The notes under the pieces were generated by a model, which saw only the letters and a list, made by a program, of their open reading frames with translations, did not search any database and was not told where the DNA came from. This document shows, in pieces, positions 1-7,448 of a stretch of DNA of 64,000 nt (its first letter is position 1; each line of letters opens with the position of its first letter). Origin of the DNA: Brenneria populi. GTDB taxonomy: Bacteria; Pseudomonadota; Gammaproteobacteria; Enterobacterales; Enterobacteriaceae. The position numbers and the translations under genes were made by a program. The stretch covers positions 372,001 to 436,000 of the forward strand of contig NZ_JAYWTM010000006.1 of the NCBI RefSeq assembly GCF_036016195.1. The letters are read 5' to 3'.

Positions 1-352
1 CATACAAACTTTGCCGCTGATGACGCTCAAGCTGAGTGGGCCCGGCGCCGGTTTCATAGGGAACTTCAAGGCCATGCGCGGCAGCTAGTTCTTCAATACT
101 TTCAACGAATTCGAGACGATCGTAATTCATCAGAAAGTCGATGGCGTTGCCATGGGCGCCACAGCCAAAACAGTGATAGAACTGCTTGTCACCGTTTACG
201 GTAAATGAGGGGGTTTTTTCGTGGTGGAACGGGCAGCACGCGTGATAATTCTTACCCTGCTTTTTCAGTTTGACGCGCGCGTCAATGAGATCGACGATGT
301 CGGTACGAGCCAGCAGATCATTAATAAATACGCGTGGGATTCGTCCAGCCAT
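1..352 (-). CDS. dnaG: DNA primase DnaG, N-terminal part (cut by window edge)
   Basis: Primase makes the RNA primers for chromosomal replication. The 117 visible codons start at the ATG complementary to 350-352 and read MAGRIPRVFINDLLART. They hold the CHC2 zinc-binding domain: a Cys/His cluster near residue 40 (HACCPFHHEKTPSF) and the CFGCG pair about 20 residues later. The catalytic TOPRIM domain lies outside the window. The gene follows rpsU on the same strand, the usual start of the rpsU-dnaG-rpoD macromolecular synthesis operon. Identification is near certain; only the 3' end is missing. Confidence 0.97.
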   Translation of the reverse strand, partial: MAGRIPRVFINDLLARTDIVDLIDARVKLKKQGKNYHACCPFHHEKTPSFTVNGDKQFYHCFGCGAHGNAIDFLMNYDRLEFVESIEELAAAHGLEVPYETGAGPTQLERHQRQSLY

Positions 353-399
353 AAGCCCCTGTTTCTAACTTATAAACGATAGCTTATAAACGACAGCAA

Positions 400-427
400 G
401 CCGCGCATTCCTTTCGGAAAGCACGGC
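400..427 (-). terminator. rpsU-dnaG intercistronic hairpin
   Basis: On the minus strand a 12-bp stem (one T-T mismatch, one G-T pair) closes on a GAAA tetraloop between rpsU and dnaG. No long U-tract follows, so partial termination or an RNA-processing structure fits better than full termination. This matches the attenuator known in the E. coli operon, which lowers dnaG output relative to rpsU. Confidence 0.7.
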
Positions 428-488
428 CTTCGTATGCAACTACTAAGTCTGCGGATTAATCACGCGGCGGAGGAAAACCTCCTGAAAA

Positions 489-716
<228 letters not shown>

Positions 717-771
717 TCAATAAATTCGGTTTGCCGCTGGCCTTGTGCCAGCCTTTTCAAAATGGTGCGGA

Positions 772-801
772 ATTCTACTGCAAATAGGGCGCCCTTGTAA
801 A
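772..801 (-). promoter_or_regulatory. Likely sigma-70 promoter of rpsU operon
   Basis: Minus strand: -35 TTTACA (796-801), 18-bp spacer, -10 TAGAAT (772-777), about 70 bp before the rpsU start. The spacer is GC-rich. The call rests on consensus match and position only. Confidence 0.6.
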
Positions 802-930
802 GGGGCGGGCGATCATAAAACGCTCAGCCTCCGCCTGCGCAGAACCCGGGGCGCTTATGGTAGACTATCTGCCGTATGAAGCAAGCCGCATTCAATCCGG
901 GCTTGTACCGCAATAAGAGTAGGAACAGCA

Positions 931-1962
931 ATGCGCGTATTGGGTATCGAAACATCCTGCGATGAAACCGGAATTGCCATTTATGACACTCAGGCCGGTT
1001 TGCTCGCTAATCAGTTATACAGCCAGATAAAACTCCATGCCGACTATGGCGGCGTTGTTCCCGAACTGGCTTCCCGCGATCACGTGCGCAAAACCGTGCC
1101 GTTGATTCAGGCCGCGCTGCGCGAAGCCGATGTAACCGCCGGCGATATCGACGGCGTCGCCTATACCTCCGGCCCCGGTCTGGTGGGCGCGCTGCTGGTC
1201 GGGGCAACGGTCGGCCGGGCGCTGGCGTTTGCCTGGAATGTTCCGGCCATCGCGGTGCATCACATGGAGGGGCATCTGCTGGCGCCGATGCTGGAAGATA
1301 ATCCTCCCGCATTTCCTTTCGTCGCGCTGCTGGTTTCCGGCGGACATACGCAGCTAATCAGCGTAACCGGTATCGGCGAGTACCGGTTGCTTGGCGAGTC
1401 CATCGATGACGCCGCGGGAGAAGCCTTTGATAAAACGGCGAAACTGCTGGGGCTGGATTACCCAGGCGGGCCGATGCTGTCGAAAATGGCGCAGGCCGGC
1501 AACGCCGCGCGCTTCACTTTTCCGCGCCCCATGACGGATCGTCCAGGGCTGGATTTCAGTTTTTCCGGCCTGAAAACGTTCGCTGCCAATACCATCCGCA
1601 GCAATGGCGATGATGCGCAAACTCGGGCTGATATCGCCCGGGCTTTCGAAGACGCCGTCGTGGATACGCTGGCGATTAAGTGCCGTCGCGCGTTGGATGA
1701 AACCGGTTTTAACCGGCTGGTGATGGCGGGCGGGGTCAGCGCTAATCGCGCGTTGCGCCAACGTTTGGGCGAGATGATGACGAAGCGGGGCGGCAGCGTA
1801 TTTTATGCGCGTCCCGAGTTTTGTACGGACAATGGCGCGATGATTGCCTATGCGGGCGCCATCCGTCTGCGGCAGGGGGATTCTCGCGATCTCGGCGTGA
1901 CGGTGCGTCCGCGCTGGCCGCTGGCTGAACTGCCCGCCCTTGAGACGGAGAATCGTCAGTAG
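931..1962 (+). CDS. tsaD: tRNA N6-adenosine threonylcarbamoyltransferase TsaD
   Basis: This is the catalytic subunit of the TsaBDE complex, which puts the threonylcarbamoyl group on A37 of ANN-decoding tRNAs (t6A). The 343-residue protein has the ASKHA fold. It starts MRVLGIETSCDETG and carries the metal-binding HxxxH motif (HHMEGH, about residue 111) and the nucleotide-binding segments LLVSGGHTQL and MAGGVSANRALR. It is slightly longer than E. coli TsaD (337). It is transcribed away from rpsU, as in E. coli. Confidence 0.97.
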   Translation: MRVLGIETSCDETGIAIYDTQAGLLANQLYSQIKLHADYGGVVPELASRDHVRKTVPLIQAALREADVTAGDIDGVAYTSGPGLVGALLVGATVGRALAFAWNVPAIAVHHMEGHLLAPMLEDNPPAFPFVALLVSGGHTQLISVTGIGEYRLLGESIDDAAGEAFDKTAKLLGLDYPGGPMLSKMAQAGNAARFTFPRPMTDRPGLDFSFSGLKTFAANTIRSNGDDAQTRADIARAFEDAVVDTLAIKCRRALDETGFNRLVMAGGVSANRALRQRLGEMMTKRGGSVFYARPEFCTDNGAMIAYAGAIRLRQGDSRDLGVTVRPRWPLAELPALETENRQ

Positions 1963-2029
1963 CGGGGGCTATTGACGGGGGCGCATCGCCAGGGAAGTAT
2001 ACGCGATTTTGCTATTGCCGCCCCTGACG

Positions 2030-2500
2030 CTACAGCTCTTGTTCAAACAGCACCAAAATGGCTTCATAGAGCTGTTTGACGCTGAATCCTCTGGCGGGGG
2101 TGGTGAAGATGGTGTCGTCGCCGGCGATGGTGCCGAGAATGCCTTCCGATTTGCCCAGCGAGTCAAGCAGGCGAGCAATAAGCTGGGCGGCGCCCGGGCT
2201 GGTGTGGATGACCACGACGGCATCATTGAAATCGACGTCCAGCACCAAATTTTTGAGCGGACTGGTGGTGGTGGGCACGCCGAGCTCCGCCGGCAGGCAG
2301 TAAACCATCTCCATTTTGGCGTTGCGCGTACGCACCGCGCCGAATTTGGTCAGCATGCGCGAGACTTTGGACTGATTGATGTTTTCGAATCCATCGTCTT
2401 GCAAAGCTTGAACAATTTCACTTTGGGAGCTGAATTTTTCTTCTTTCAGCAGCGCTTTGAACGCTTTAACCAAGTCTTCTTGTTTTGTCGAATTACGCAT
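2030..2500 (-). CDS. argR: Arginine repressor ArgR
   Basis: The 156-residue protein is the same length as E. coli ArgR. It has an N-terminal winged helix (SQSEIVQALQDDGFENINQSKVSR), a linker, and a C-terminal oligomerisation and arginine-binding domain with the GTIAGDDTIF motif. The hexamer represses arginine biosynthesis genes and is an accessory factor for XerCD recombination at cer sites. ARG boxes upstream point to autoregulation. It converges on tsaD and is divergent from mdh, as in E. coli for the argR/mdh pair. Confidence 0.97.
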   Translation of the reverse strand: MRNSTKQEDLVKAFKALLKEEKFSSQSEIVQALQDDGFENINQSKVSRMLTKFGAVRTRNAKMEMVYCLPAELGVPTTTSPLKNLVLDVDFNDAVVVIHTSPGAAQLIARLLDSLGKSEGILGTIAGDDTIFTTPARGFSVKQLYEAILVLFEQEL

Positions 2501-2525
2501 TCTGCACCAATTTCATAGGGTTATT

Positions 2526-2563
2526 TGGTTAATATTATGCAGATTAGTGAATTTTTATGCAAC
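2526..2563 (-). promoter_or_regulatory. Tandem ARG boxes (ArgR operator)
   Basis: Two 18-bp ARG-box-like sites lie upstream of argR. The gene-distal one has the core TGAATTTTTATGCA (2548-2561), one mismatch from TGAAT-N4-ATTCA. The gene-proximal one has a good right half, ATGCA (2537-2541), and a weak left half. Their centres are 20 bp apart, giving a 2-bp gap; this is the gap I recall for E. coli argR itself, against 3 bp in other arg operators. Confidence 0.65.
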
Positions 2564-3032
2564 TATAATGCGTATATTATCGCCAGCCGCGGCCGTTGGC
2601 CGTTTGAAAAAAGCGGAGGCGGGAACTTGAATATGCGGAGTCTAAAAAATGCGCTATAAGTCACATAAAAGTGAAGCAAATGTTATCAAAATGATGTTAT
2701 TTATATGGCGCATATACTCTAAATAATTCGAGTCGCAGAAAGGCCGCCGCATATGCAGCCTGAAGTATGACGAGTATCGATAGAGATGATGCGCCGCCGA
2801 TCTTTACTTAACGGTTTATGCATGATGAGTACGTTATTAACCCGAAGCCACTAACTTTACTTACCTTTCTAATTAATAGCCGCTTATGGCTTATTATTAT
2901 AGGCATAGGGTATTCCCGGTCTTTAAGTCATATCCACTGGCGGTAAGCGAATACGCTTTTTCTCTTGTATTGATTCTTTTGTTAAACGAATTCACGGCGT
3001 TTTTTGTACTTTACGATAATAAGGAGTTTAGG
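2564..3032. other. argR-mdh intergenic region
   Basis: This long AT-rich divergent region holds a dispersed repeat (2714-2777) and the mdh leader. An open frame continuous with mdh runs back to 2886, but its 49 extra residues have no counterpart in MDH and it lacks a good ribosome-binding site. I see no small gene or RNA here. Confidence 0.6.
2714..2777. repeat. Dispersed repeat, short complete copy
   Basis: The two ends read ATACTCTAAATAATTCGAGT and TTGAAGTATGACGGGTAT-like (here CCTGAAGTATGACGAGTAT). The same end sequences occur inverted at 54649-54778, and one end occurs at 34090-34115. I recall this end pair as common between genes in Pectobacterium, Dickeya and Serratia. It is non-coding, probably a MITE-like or palindromic intergenic repeat. 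Confidence 0.7.
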
Positions 3033-3971
3033 ATGAAAGTTGCAGTTCTTGGAGCAGCCGGCGGTATTGGTCAGGCCCTTGCTCTTCTCCTCAAAACCCA
3101 GCTTCCTTCAGGTTCAGAGTTATCCCTTTACGACATCGCGCCGGTAACGCCGGGCGTCGCGGTCGATCTGAGCCATATTCCTACCGCGGTAAACATCAAA
3201 GGCTATTGCGGCACCGACGCGACTCCCGCGCTGGCCGGTGCGGACATCGTGCTGATATCCGCCGGGGTGGCCCGTAAACCGGGCATGGACCGTTCCGATT
3301 TGTTCAATGTCAACGCCGGCATCGTTCGTAATCTGGTCGAGCAAATTGCCGCCACTTGCCCAAAAGCCTGTATCGGCATTATCACCAATCCCGTCAACAC
3401 CACGGTCGCTATTGCGGCTGAAGTGCTTAAGAAAGCCGGCGTTTACGATAAGAACAAACTGTTCGGCGTGACCACGCTGGACATTATCCGCTCCAATACC
3501 TTTGTGGCCGAACTTAAAGGCAAACGGCCGGAGGAGATCAACGTACCGGTTATCGGCGGGCACTCCGGCGTGACCATTCTGCCGCTATTGTCACAGGTGC
3601 CTGGCGTCAGCTTCAGCGATCGGGAAGTCGCCGACTTGACGAAACGTATCCAGAATGCGGGTACGGAAGTGGTGGAAGCGAAGGCCGGCGGCGGATCGGC
3701 TACCCTATCGATGGGACAGGCCGCCGCGCAGTTTGGCCTGTCGTTAACGCGAGCCTTGCTGGGTGAGAGCGGCGTGGTGGAGTGCGCCTATGTGGAAAGC
3801 GATGGTCAATATGCCCGTTTCTTCGCACAGCCGGTACTGTTGGGTAAAGACGGTATTGCCGAACGTAAAGAGATCGGCGCGCTGAGCCAGTTTGAACAAG
3901 ATGCGCTCAAAAATATGTTGGAAACGCTGAATCAGGATATCGAATTAGGCGAAGCCTTTATCAAAGGCTAA
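3033..3971 (+). CDS. mdh: Malate dehydrogenase
   Basis: NAD-dependent malate dehydrogenase interconverts malate and oxaloacetate in the TCA cycle. The 312-residue protein starts MKVAVLGAAGGIGQALALLL (Rossmann GxxGxxG) and has the substrate-binding loop around VARKPGMDRSDL and the catalytic His in IGGHSGVT. The start is ATG 3033 because AAGGAG lies 7 nt upstream and the protein then has exactly the family length. A bidirectional hairpin terminator follows. Confidence 0.98.
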   Translation: MKVAVLGAAGGIGQALALLLKTQLPSGSELSLYDIAPVTPGVAVDLSHIPTAVNIKGYCGTDATPALAGADIVLISAGVARKPGMDRSDLFNVNAGIVRNLVEQIAATCPKACIGIITNPVNTTVAIAAEVLKKAGVYDKNKLFGVTTLDIIRSNTFVAELKGKRPEEINVPVIGGHSGVTILPLLSQVPGVSFSDREVADLTKRIQNAGTEVVEAKAGGGSATLSMGQAAAQFGLSLTRALLGESGVVECAYVESDGQYARFFAQPVLLGKDGIAERKEIGALSQFEQDALKNMLETLNQDIELGEAFIKG

Positions 3972-4001
3972 TCAACAATCCCTCGCGGCAACGCGAACCC
4001 G

Positions 4002-4030
4002 AGCCGGAGATCGATCTCCGGCTTTTCTTT
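4002..4030. terminator. Bidirectional terminator, mdh / sfsB
   Basis: A perfect 20-bp palindrome (GCCGGAGATCGATCTCCGGC, 4003-4022) is followed by a T-rich tract on the plus strand. It lies between the convergent mdh and sfsB genes and can stop transcription from mdh. Confidence 0.85.
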
Positions 4031-4294
4031 TTACCGGGGCCGGATCAGCTTTTTTCTATCGATAAGCTCGTTGGTTTCCGGATCGTAATATCTGCTAGGC
4101 CAGATCTCGGATGGGTGGATATTCAGCGCATCGGCTATCAGCCACTCTCCTTTAGGCCAAGGGCGCGAAAGCGCATTCGCCAGCGTTGACGAGCTTAACC
4201 CTGCGGCGCGGGATACCGCTGCCAGCGTTGTGCCTTTTTTACGCAGAGCGGCGATGATATCTGCGGGATGCCAGTCATGTTTCCTTAAAGTCAT
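4031..4294 (-). CDS. sfsB: SfsB/Nlp, Ner-like DNA-binding regulator
   Basis: The 87-residue HTH protein belongs to the Ner/Nlp family. It starts MTLRKHDWHPADIIAALRKK, has the helix-turn-helix LSSSTLANALSRPWPKGEW, and carries the family signature IWPSRYYDP. It closely matches E. coli SfsB, reported to affect maltose gene expression, and more distantly phage Mu Ner. As in E. coli it lies near ispB, but here two genes for Mu C-repressor-like proteins sit between them. The divergent layout with the first C-like gene mirrors Mu ner and c. The target genes are unknown. Confidence 0.9.
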   Translation of the reverse strand: MTLRKHDWHPADIIAALRKKGTTLAAVSRAAGLSSSTLANALSRPWPKGEWLIADALNIHPSEIWPSRYYDPETNELIDRKKLIRPR

Positions 4295-4328
4295 AATCCT
4301 TCCCTTATTGCTATAAGACGACTGTGTA

Positions 4329-4358
4329 TTAGTGGTATAAATAACGTGAGTTCGTTAT
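4329..4358. promoter_or_regulatory. Operator-like motif, copy 1, with inverted repeat
   Basis: TTAGTGGTATAAATAACGTG (4329-4348) recurs upstream of the second C-like gene at 5026-5045 with two differences in 20 positions. It overlaps the inverted repeat ATAACG-N6-CGTTAT (4341-4358). It lies in the 186-bp divergent gap between sfsB and the first C-like gene. A role as binding site for SfsB or the C-like proteins is inferred. Confidence 0.55.
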
Positions 4359-4379
4359 ATGCCGAGCTAATATGACATG

Positions 4380-4395
4380 ATTATTTGGAAATAAT
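4380..4395. repeat. AT-rich palindrome in sfsB/C-like gap
   Basis: ATTATTT-GG-AAATAAT is a 7-bp inverted repeat with a 2-bp centre. It lies 85 bp before the first C-like gene, just upstream of a TATAAT-like sequence at 4411-4416. It could be an operator half or a promoter element; there is no other support. Confidence 0.35.
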
Positions 4396-4480
4396 ATAGC
4401 ATCTATTTTCTATAATATTCTCAAATTATTTCCTAATAAACCTGTTTTTGTTAGGGATGGCGCTATCAGGATGAAAGGCT

Positions 4481-4867
4481 ATGAAAAAAGAGTGGTTTGC
4501 TACCAATGAGCTGATCGGCGTTGGCGGGCTTCCTAAATCAAGGCAGGGATTAAATAAGCGCGCTCGTGAAGACGGGTGGGAGAAGCGACGTCGTCGCGGC
4601 GTCCAGGGAAGAGGCGTGGAATACTCGATCCATAGCCTGCCTGACACGGTAAAAAAATCGTTATTACTTGAGAGCGACTCTCCCGCCTATGCGGAAAAAC
4701 AGTCCGCCACGCTTGCCGTGTGGATGCAGATATACGATCAACTATCTGAAACAGAAAGAGATAAACTTATCTCCCATATCCTGAGGGTGGGCGTGTCGAC
4801 CACGCTGAACCAGTTGGGCATTTTCCCTTCCGATGAGAAAACCGATCCCACGGCGATGGCCGAATAG
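4481..4867 (+). CDS. Mu C-repressor-like DNA-binding protein, copy 1
   Basis: The 128-residue protein starts MKKEWFATNELIGVGGLPKS. Residues 1-55 match the Mu-type winged-helix DNA-binding domain shared by Mu repressor C and the MuA N-terminus (GLPKS...GW...GVQGRGVEYSIHSLP). The C-terminal part (IYDQLSETERDKLISHILRVG) resembles the helical region of Mu C after its DNA-binding domain. No transposase catalytic domain is present. It is full length and intact, about 60% identical by eye to the next gene. It is divergent from the Ner-like sfsB. Role inferred: a transcriptional regulator taken over from a Mu-like phage; its target is unknown. Confidence 0.8.
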   Translation: MKKEWFATNELIGVGGLPKSRQGLNKRAREDGWEKRRRRGVQGRGVEYSIHSLPDTVKKSLLLESDSPAYAEKQSATLAVWMQIYDQLSETERDKLISHILRVGVSTTLNQLGIFPSDEKTDPTAMAE

Positions 4868-4873
4868 AGCCTA

Positions 4874-4908
4874 TTCCGTCATCTGCTCCTCGCGGGAATA
4901 TGACGGAA
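4874..4908. repeat. Inverted repeat after C-like gene 1
   Basis: TTCCGTCAT (4874-4882) and ATGACGGAA (4900-4908) are perfect 9-bp arms with a 17-nt loop, 7 bp after the stop codon. No T-tract follows, so it is a weak terminator candidate. Confidence 0.5.
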
Positions 4909-5025
4909 CCTCTCCTCTTTCCCATTATCTCCCTTATTTTTTGCTCTATATCTTCAGCGTCTAACCCGCCCTTTACCTTGAAAAATCTAGCTATCTTCAC
5001 GCAACATCGATATTTTTTGCATCTT

Positions 5026-5045
5026 TTAGTGGTATTAATAACGCG
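5026..5045 (+). promoter_or_regulatory. Operator-like motif, copy 2
   Basis: TTAGTGGTATTAATAACGCG lies 94 bp before the second C-like gene and matches 18 of 20 positions of the motif at 4329-4348. The neighbouring intergenic sequence differs between the two sites, so the motif is conserved beyond its surroundings. Confidence 0.55.
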
Positions 5046-5138
5046 TAGATGTTAAATGTTTAGGTAATATTAGTTCACTATATGGAAACGCTCGGTGCAA
5101 ATCGATGCTGTCCTTTCAGTAAGCAGGAGAGTGAGGCT

Positions 5139-5510
5139 ATGGACAAAGAATGGTTCGCCACGAATGAGCTGCTTGGTCTCGGCGGGTTGCCTAAATCCCC
5201 GCAGGGATTAAACAAACGCGCGCGCGACGGCGGCTGGGAGCGACGGAAACGCAAGGGCGTGCAGGGGCGCGGCGTCGAGTATTCGATTCACAGTCTCCCC
5301 GATGAGGTGAGAAACCAGCTGTTGATGAAAGAAGAGGAGGCGCCTGGATATCAGGTGAAAAAGGAGCCAGCGCTGCTGGCCTCCTGGATACATATTTTTC
5401 ACCAGCTCTCGGAAAGCGAACAATCACGGCTGATAAACTTTATCCTGCGTGAGGGAGCCGTTGCGATGCTGTCCCGTCTGGATGATGGCGCGGATGACCG
5501 GACGGCGTAA
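5139..5510 (+). CDS. Mu C-repressor-like DNA-binding protein, copy 2
   Basis: The 123-residue paralogue of the gene at 4481 starts MDKEWFATNELLGLGGLPKS and shares GVQGRGVEYSIHSLP in the same place. Its C-terminal segment HIFHQLSESEQSRLINFILREG keeps the hydrophobic pattern of copy 1. An upstream in-frame ATG at 5082 exists, but the start at 5139 lines up with copy 1 and has GGAG about 10 nt upstream. It converges on ispB. Copies differ most in residues 65-80, suggesting an old duplication with both kept. Function unknown beyond DNA binding. Confidence 0.78.
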   Translation: MDKEWFATNELLGLGGLPKSPQGLNKRARDGGWERRKRKGVQGRGVEYSIHSLPDEVRNQLLMKEEEAPGYQVKKEPALLASWIHIFHQLSESEQSRLINFILREGAVAMLSRLDDGADDRTA

Positions 5511-5536
5511 CGATTCGCTGTAGTCTGTTTACGCCG
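5503..5536. terminator. Inverted repeat between C-like gene 2 and ispB
   Basis: CGGCGTAA (5503-5510, including the stop codon) pairs with TTACGCCG (5529-5536). It lies exactly in the 26-bp convergent gap. There is no U-tract, so terminator function is tentative. Confidence 0.4.
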
Positions 5537-6508
5537 CTAGAAATCACGCCGCACCGCGATATGAGCGAGGCCTTCCAGCGCCTTGCGGAATGGCGTTTCC
5601 TGCAACGGCCGTAGCGCGGCAATCGCTTTGTCGGCCTCTTCCTCCGCGCGTTTGCGCGTGTAGTCGAGCGAACCGCATTGCTGCATGGCGGCGAGCACGG
5701 GGTCAAGCAGATGACGTCCGTTGCCTTCTTCTATCGCCTGACGAATCATGGCGCTCTGCTTGGCGTTACCGTTGCGCATCGCGTGTAATAAAGGCAGCGT
5801 TGGCTTGCCTTCGTTAAGATCGTCCCCGGTATTTTTACCCAGCGTTTTGCCGTCCGCGTTGTAATCCAGCAAATCATCAATAAGCTGGAAGGCCGTTCCC
5901 AGATAGCGCCCGTAGTCCTGCAATGCCTTTTCCTGCTCAGGCGTCGCATTCGCCAGAATCGCCGATGACTGCGCGGCGGCTTCAAACAAGCGCGCGGTTT
6001 TACTGTAAATCACGCGCATGTAGCTTTCTTCGGTGATATTGGGGTCGTTACAGTTCATCAACTGCAGGACTTCGCCTTCCGCGATCACGTTAACCGCTTC
6101 GGACATCAGCGCCAGCACGCGCAGCGATTCCAGGCTGGTCATCATCTGAAATGCGCGGGTATAGATAAAATCGCCGACCAGCACGCTGGCCGCGTTGCCG
6201 AAAGCGGCATTGGCGGTGGCTTTGCCGCGGCGCATATCGGATTCATCGACGACATCATCATGCAACAGCGTGGCGGTATGAATAAATTCGATCAGCGCCG
6301 CCACGGTGACGTGTTTGTCGCCTTCATAGGCCAGCGCTCGGGCCGCCAGCACCGCGATCATCGGTCTGATGCGCTTGCCGCCGCCGCTGATGATATAATG
6401 GCCGAGTTGATTAATAAGAACGACATCAGAGTTCAGTTGTTCAATGATTACGTTATTAACGGCCGTCATATCCTGGGCGGTTAACGATGTGATTTGTTCT
6501 AGATTCAT
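5537..6508 (-). CDS. ispB: Octaprenyl diphosphate synthase
   Basis: This essential trans-prenyltransferase makes the C40 side chain of ubiquinone-8 and menaquinone-8. The 323-residue protein (same length as in E. coli) has both aspartate-rich motifs: LLHDDVVDESDMRRG (about residue 81) and QLIDDLLDYN (about residue 208). It is divergent from rplU, as in E. coli. Confidence 0.97.
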   Translation of the reverse strand: MNLEQITSLTAQDMTAVNNVIIEQLNSDVVLINQLGHYIISGGGKRIRPMIAVLAARALAYEGDKHVTVAALIEFIHTATLLHDDVVDESDMRRGKATANAAFGNAASVLVGDFIYTRAFQMMTSLESLRVLALMSEAVNVIAEGEVLQLMNCNDPNITEESYMRVIYSKTARLFEAAAQSSAILANATPEQEKALQDYGRYLGTAFQLIDDLLDYNADGKTLGKNTGDDLNEGKPTLPLLHAMRNGNAKQSAMIRQAIEEGNGRHLLDPVLAAMQQCGSLDYTRKRAEEEADKAIAALRPLQETPFRKALEGLAHIAVRRDF

Positions 6509-6668
6509 GGTTTGTGCCAGCTGATTTCTTCAACATCGCCGTAAGATTATTGCTGTCTCATATCGGCATATGATGGAATTTGTTGAGTTGATTGTACTGG
6601 AAAAATGAGCGAGATAAACGGCAGTTAATACGTTGTATTCTTTTTCTGCACATCCTTCGATTCTGCAC

Positions 6669-6697
6669 TTGTCATCCTCGGGTTTTTTGCGTAGAAT
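6669..6697 (+). promoter_or_regulatory. Likely sigma-70 promoter of rplU-rpmA
   Basis: -35 TTGTCA (6669-6674), 17-bp spacer, -10 TAGAAT (6692-6697), about 75 bp before rplU. A GC-rich stretch follows the -10, as in growth-rate-controlled promoters. Confidence 0.7.
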
Positions 6698-6771
6698 TCG
6701 CGCCCTATTGTGAATATTTATAGCGCGCTCTGGATAATCATACGTTGAGTGCGCGGAAAGCGGAGTTTTTT

Positions 6772-7083
6772 ATGTACGCAGTTTTCCAAAGTGGTGGTAA
6801 ACAGCACCGAGTAAGCGAAGGTCAAACCGTTCGCTTGGAAAAGCTGGACATCGCAACTGGTGAAGCTATTGAGTTTGATCAGGTTCTGATGATTGCCAAT
6901 GGTGAAGAGATCAAAATCGGCGTTCCTTTCGTCGATGGCGGTAAAATTAAAGCTGAAGTTGTTGCTCACGGTCGTGGCGAGAAAGTTAAGATTGTTAAGT
7001 TTCGTCGCCGTAAACACTATCGTAAGCAAGCAGGCCATCGTCAGTGGTTCACTGACGTGAAAATCACCGGCATCAGCGCTTAA
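6772..7083 (+). CDS. rplU: 50S ribosomal protein L21
   Basis: The 103-residue protein starts MYAVFQSGGKQHRVSEGQTV, with the family length and the C-terminal basic motif KFRRRKHYRKQAGHRQ. An in-frame ATG nine codons upstream (6745) is rejected because L21 begins at MYAVF. First gene of rplU-rpmA; a 19-bp gap to rpmA contains its ribosome-binding site (AGGAG). Confidence 0.98.
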   Translation: MYAVFQSGGKQHRVSEGQTVRLEKLDIATGEAIEFDQVLMIANGEEIKIGVPFVDGGKIKAEVVAHGRGEKVKIVKFRRRKHYRKQAGHRQWFTDVKITGISA

Positions 7084-7102
7084 GATTTAGGAGAGCGGAT
7101 AA

Positions 7103-7360
7103 ATGGCACACAAGAAAGCTGGCGGTTCGACCCGCAACGGTCGTGACTCAGAAAGCAAACGCCTGGGCGTAAAACGTTTCGGCGGCGAAGCAGTATTGGC
7201 GGGCAGCATCATCGTTCGTCAGCGCGGGACCAAATTCCACGCTGGCAGCAACGTAGGCTGCGGGAAAGACCATACTCTGTTCGCTTTGTCTGACGGTAAA
7301 GTTCAGTTCGAAGTCAAAGGCCCTAAAAATCGTAAATATATCAGTATCGTCGCTGAATAA
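7103..7360 (+). CDS. rpmA: 50S ribosomal protein L27
   Basis: The 85-residue protein starts MAHKKAGGSTRNGRDSESKR. The flexible N-terminus of L27 reaches the peptidyl transferase centre. It is cotranscribed with rplU and followed by a strong terminator, which separates the ribosomal genes from yhbE-obgE. Confidence 0.98.
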   Translation: MAHKKAGGSTRNGRDSESKRLGVKRFGGEAVLAGSIIVRQRGTKFHAGSNVGCGKDHTLFALSDGKVQFEVKGPKNRKYISIVAE

Positions 7361-7386
7361 TTTTTCGCGTTAGGTCTTACGGATTT

Positions 7387-7415
7387 AAGCCCCGCAATTC
7401 GTTGCGGGGCTTTTT
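7387..7415 (+). terminator. rpmA terminator
   Basis: The stem AAGCCCCGCAA / TTGCGGGGCTT closes on a TTCG tetraloop and runs into T5. Textbook intrinsic terminator. Confidence 0.93.
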
Positions 7416-7448
7416 ACATTCTGATCCCAAGCGATCGCCTGGACGAAC

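Noticed and set aside
2886..3032. N-terminal extension of malate dehydrogenase
   Set aside because: In frame, but 49 extra residues are foreign to the family and the good ribosome-binding site is at 3021-3026 before ATG 3033.
4031..5510. A Mu-like prophage
   Set aside because: Only regulator-type genes are present; no A or B transposition, head or tail genes, nor Mu ends, and core genes mdh and ispB flank it directly.
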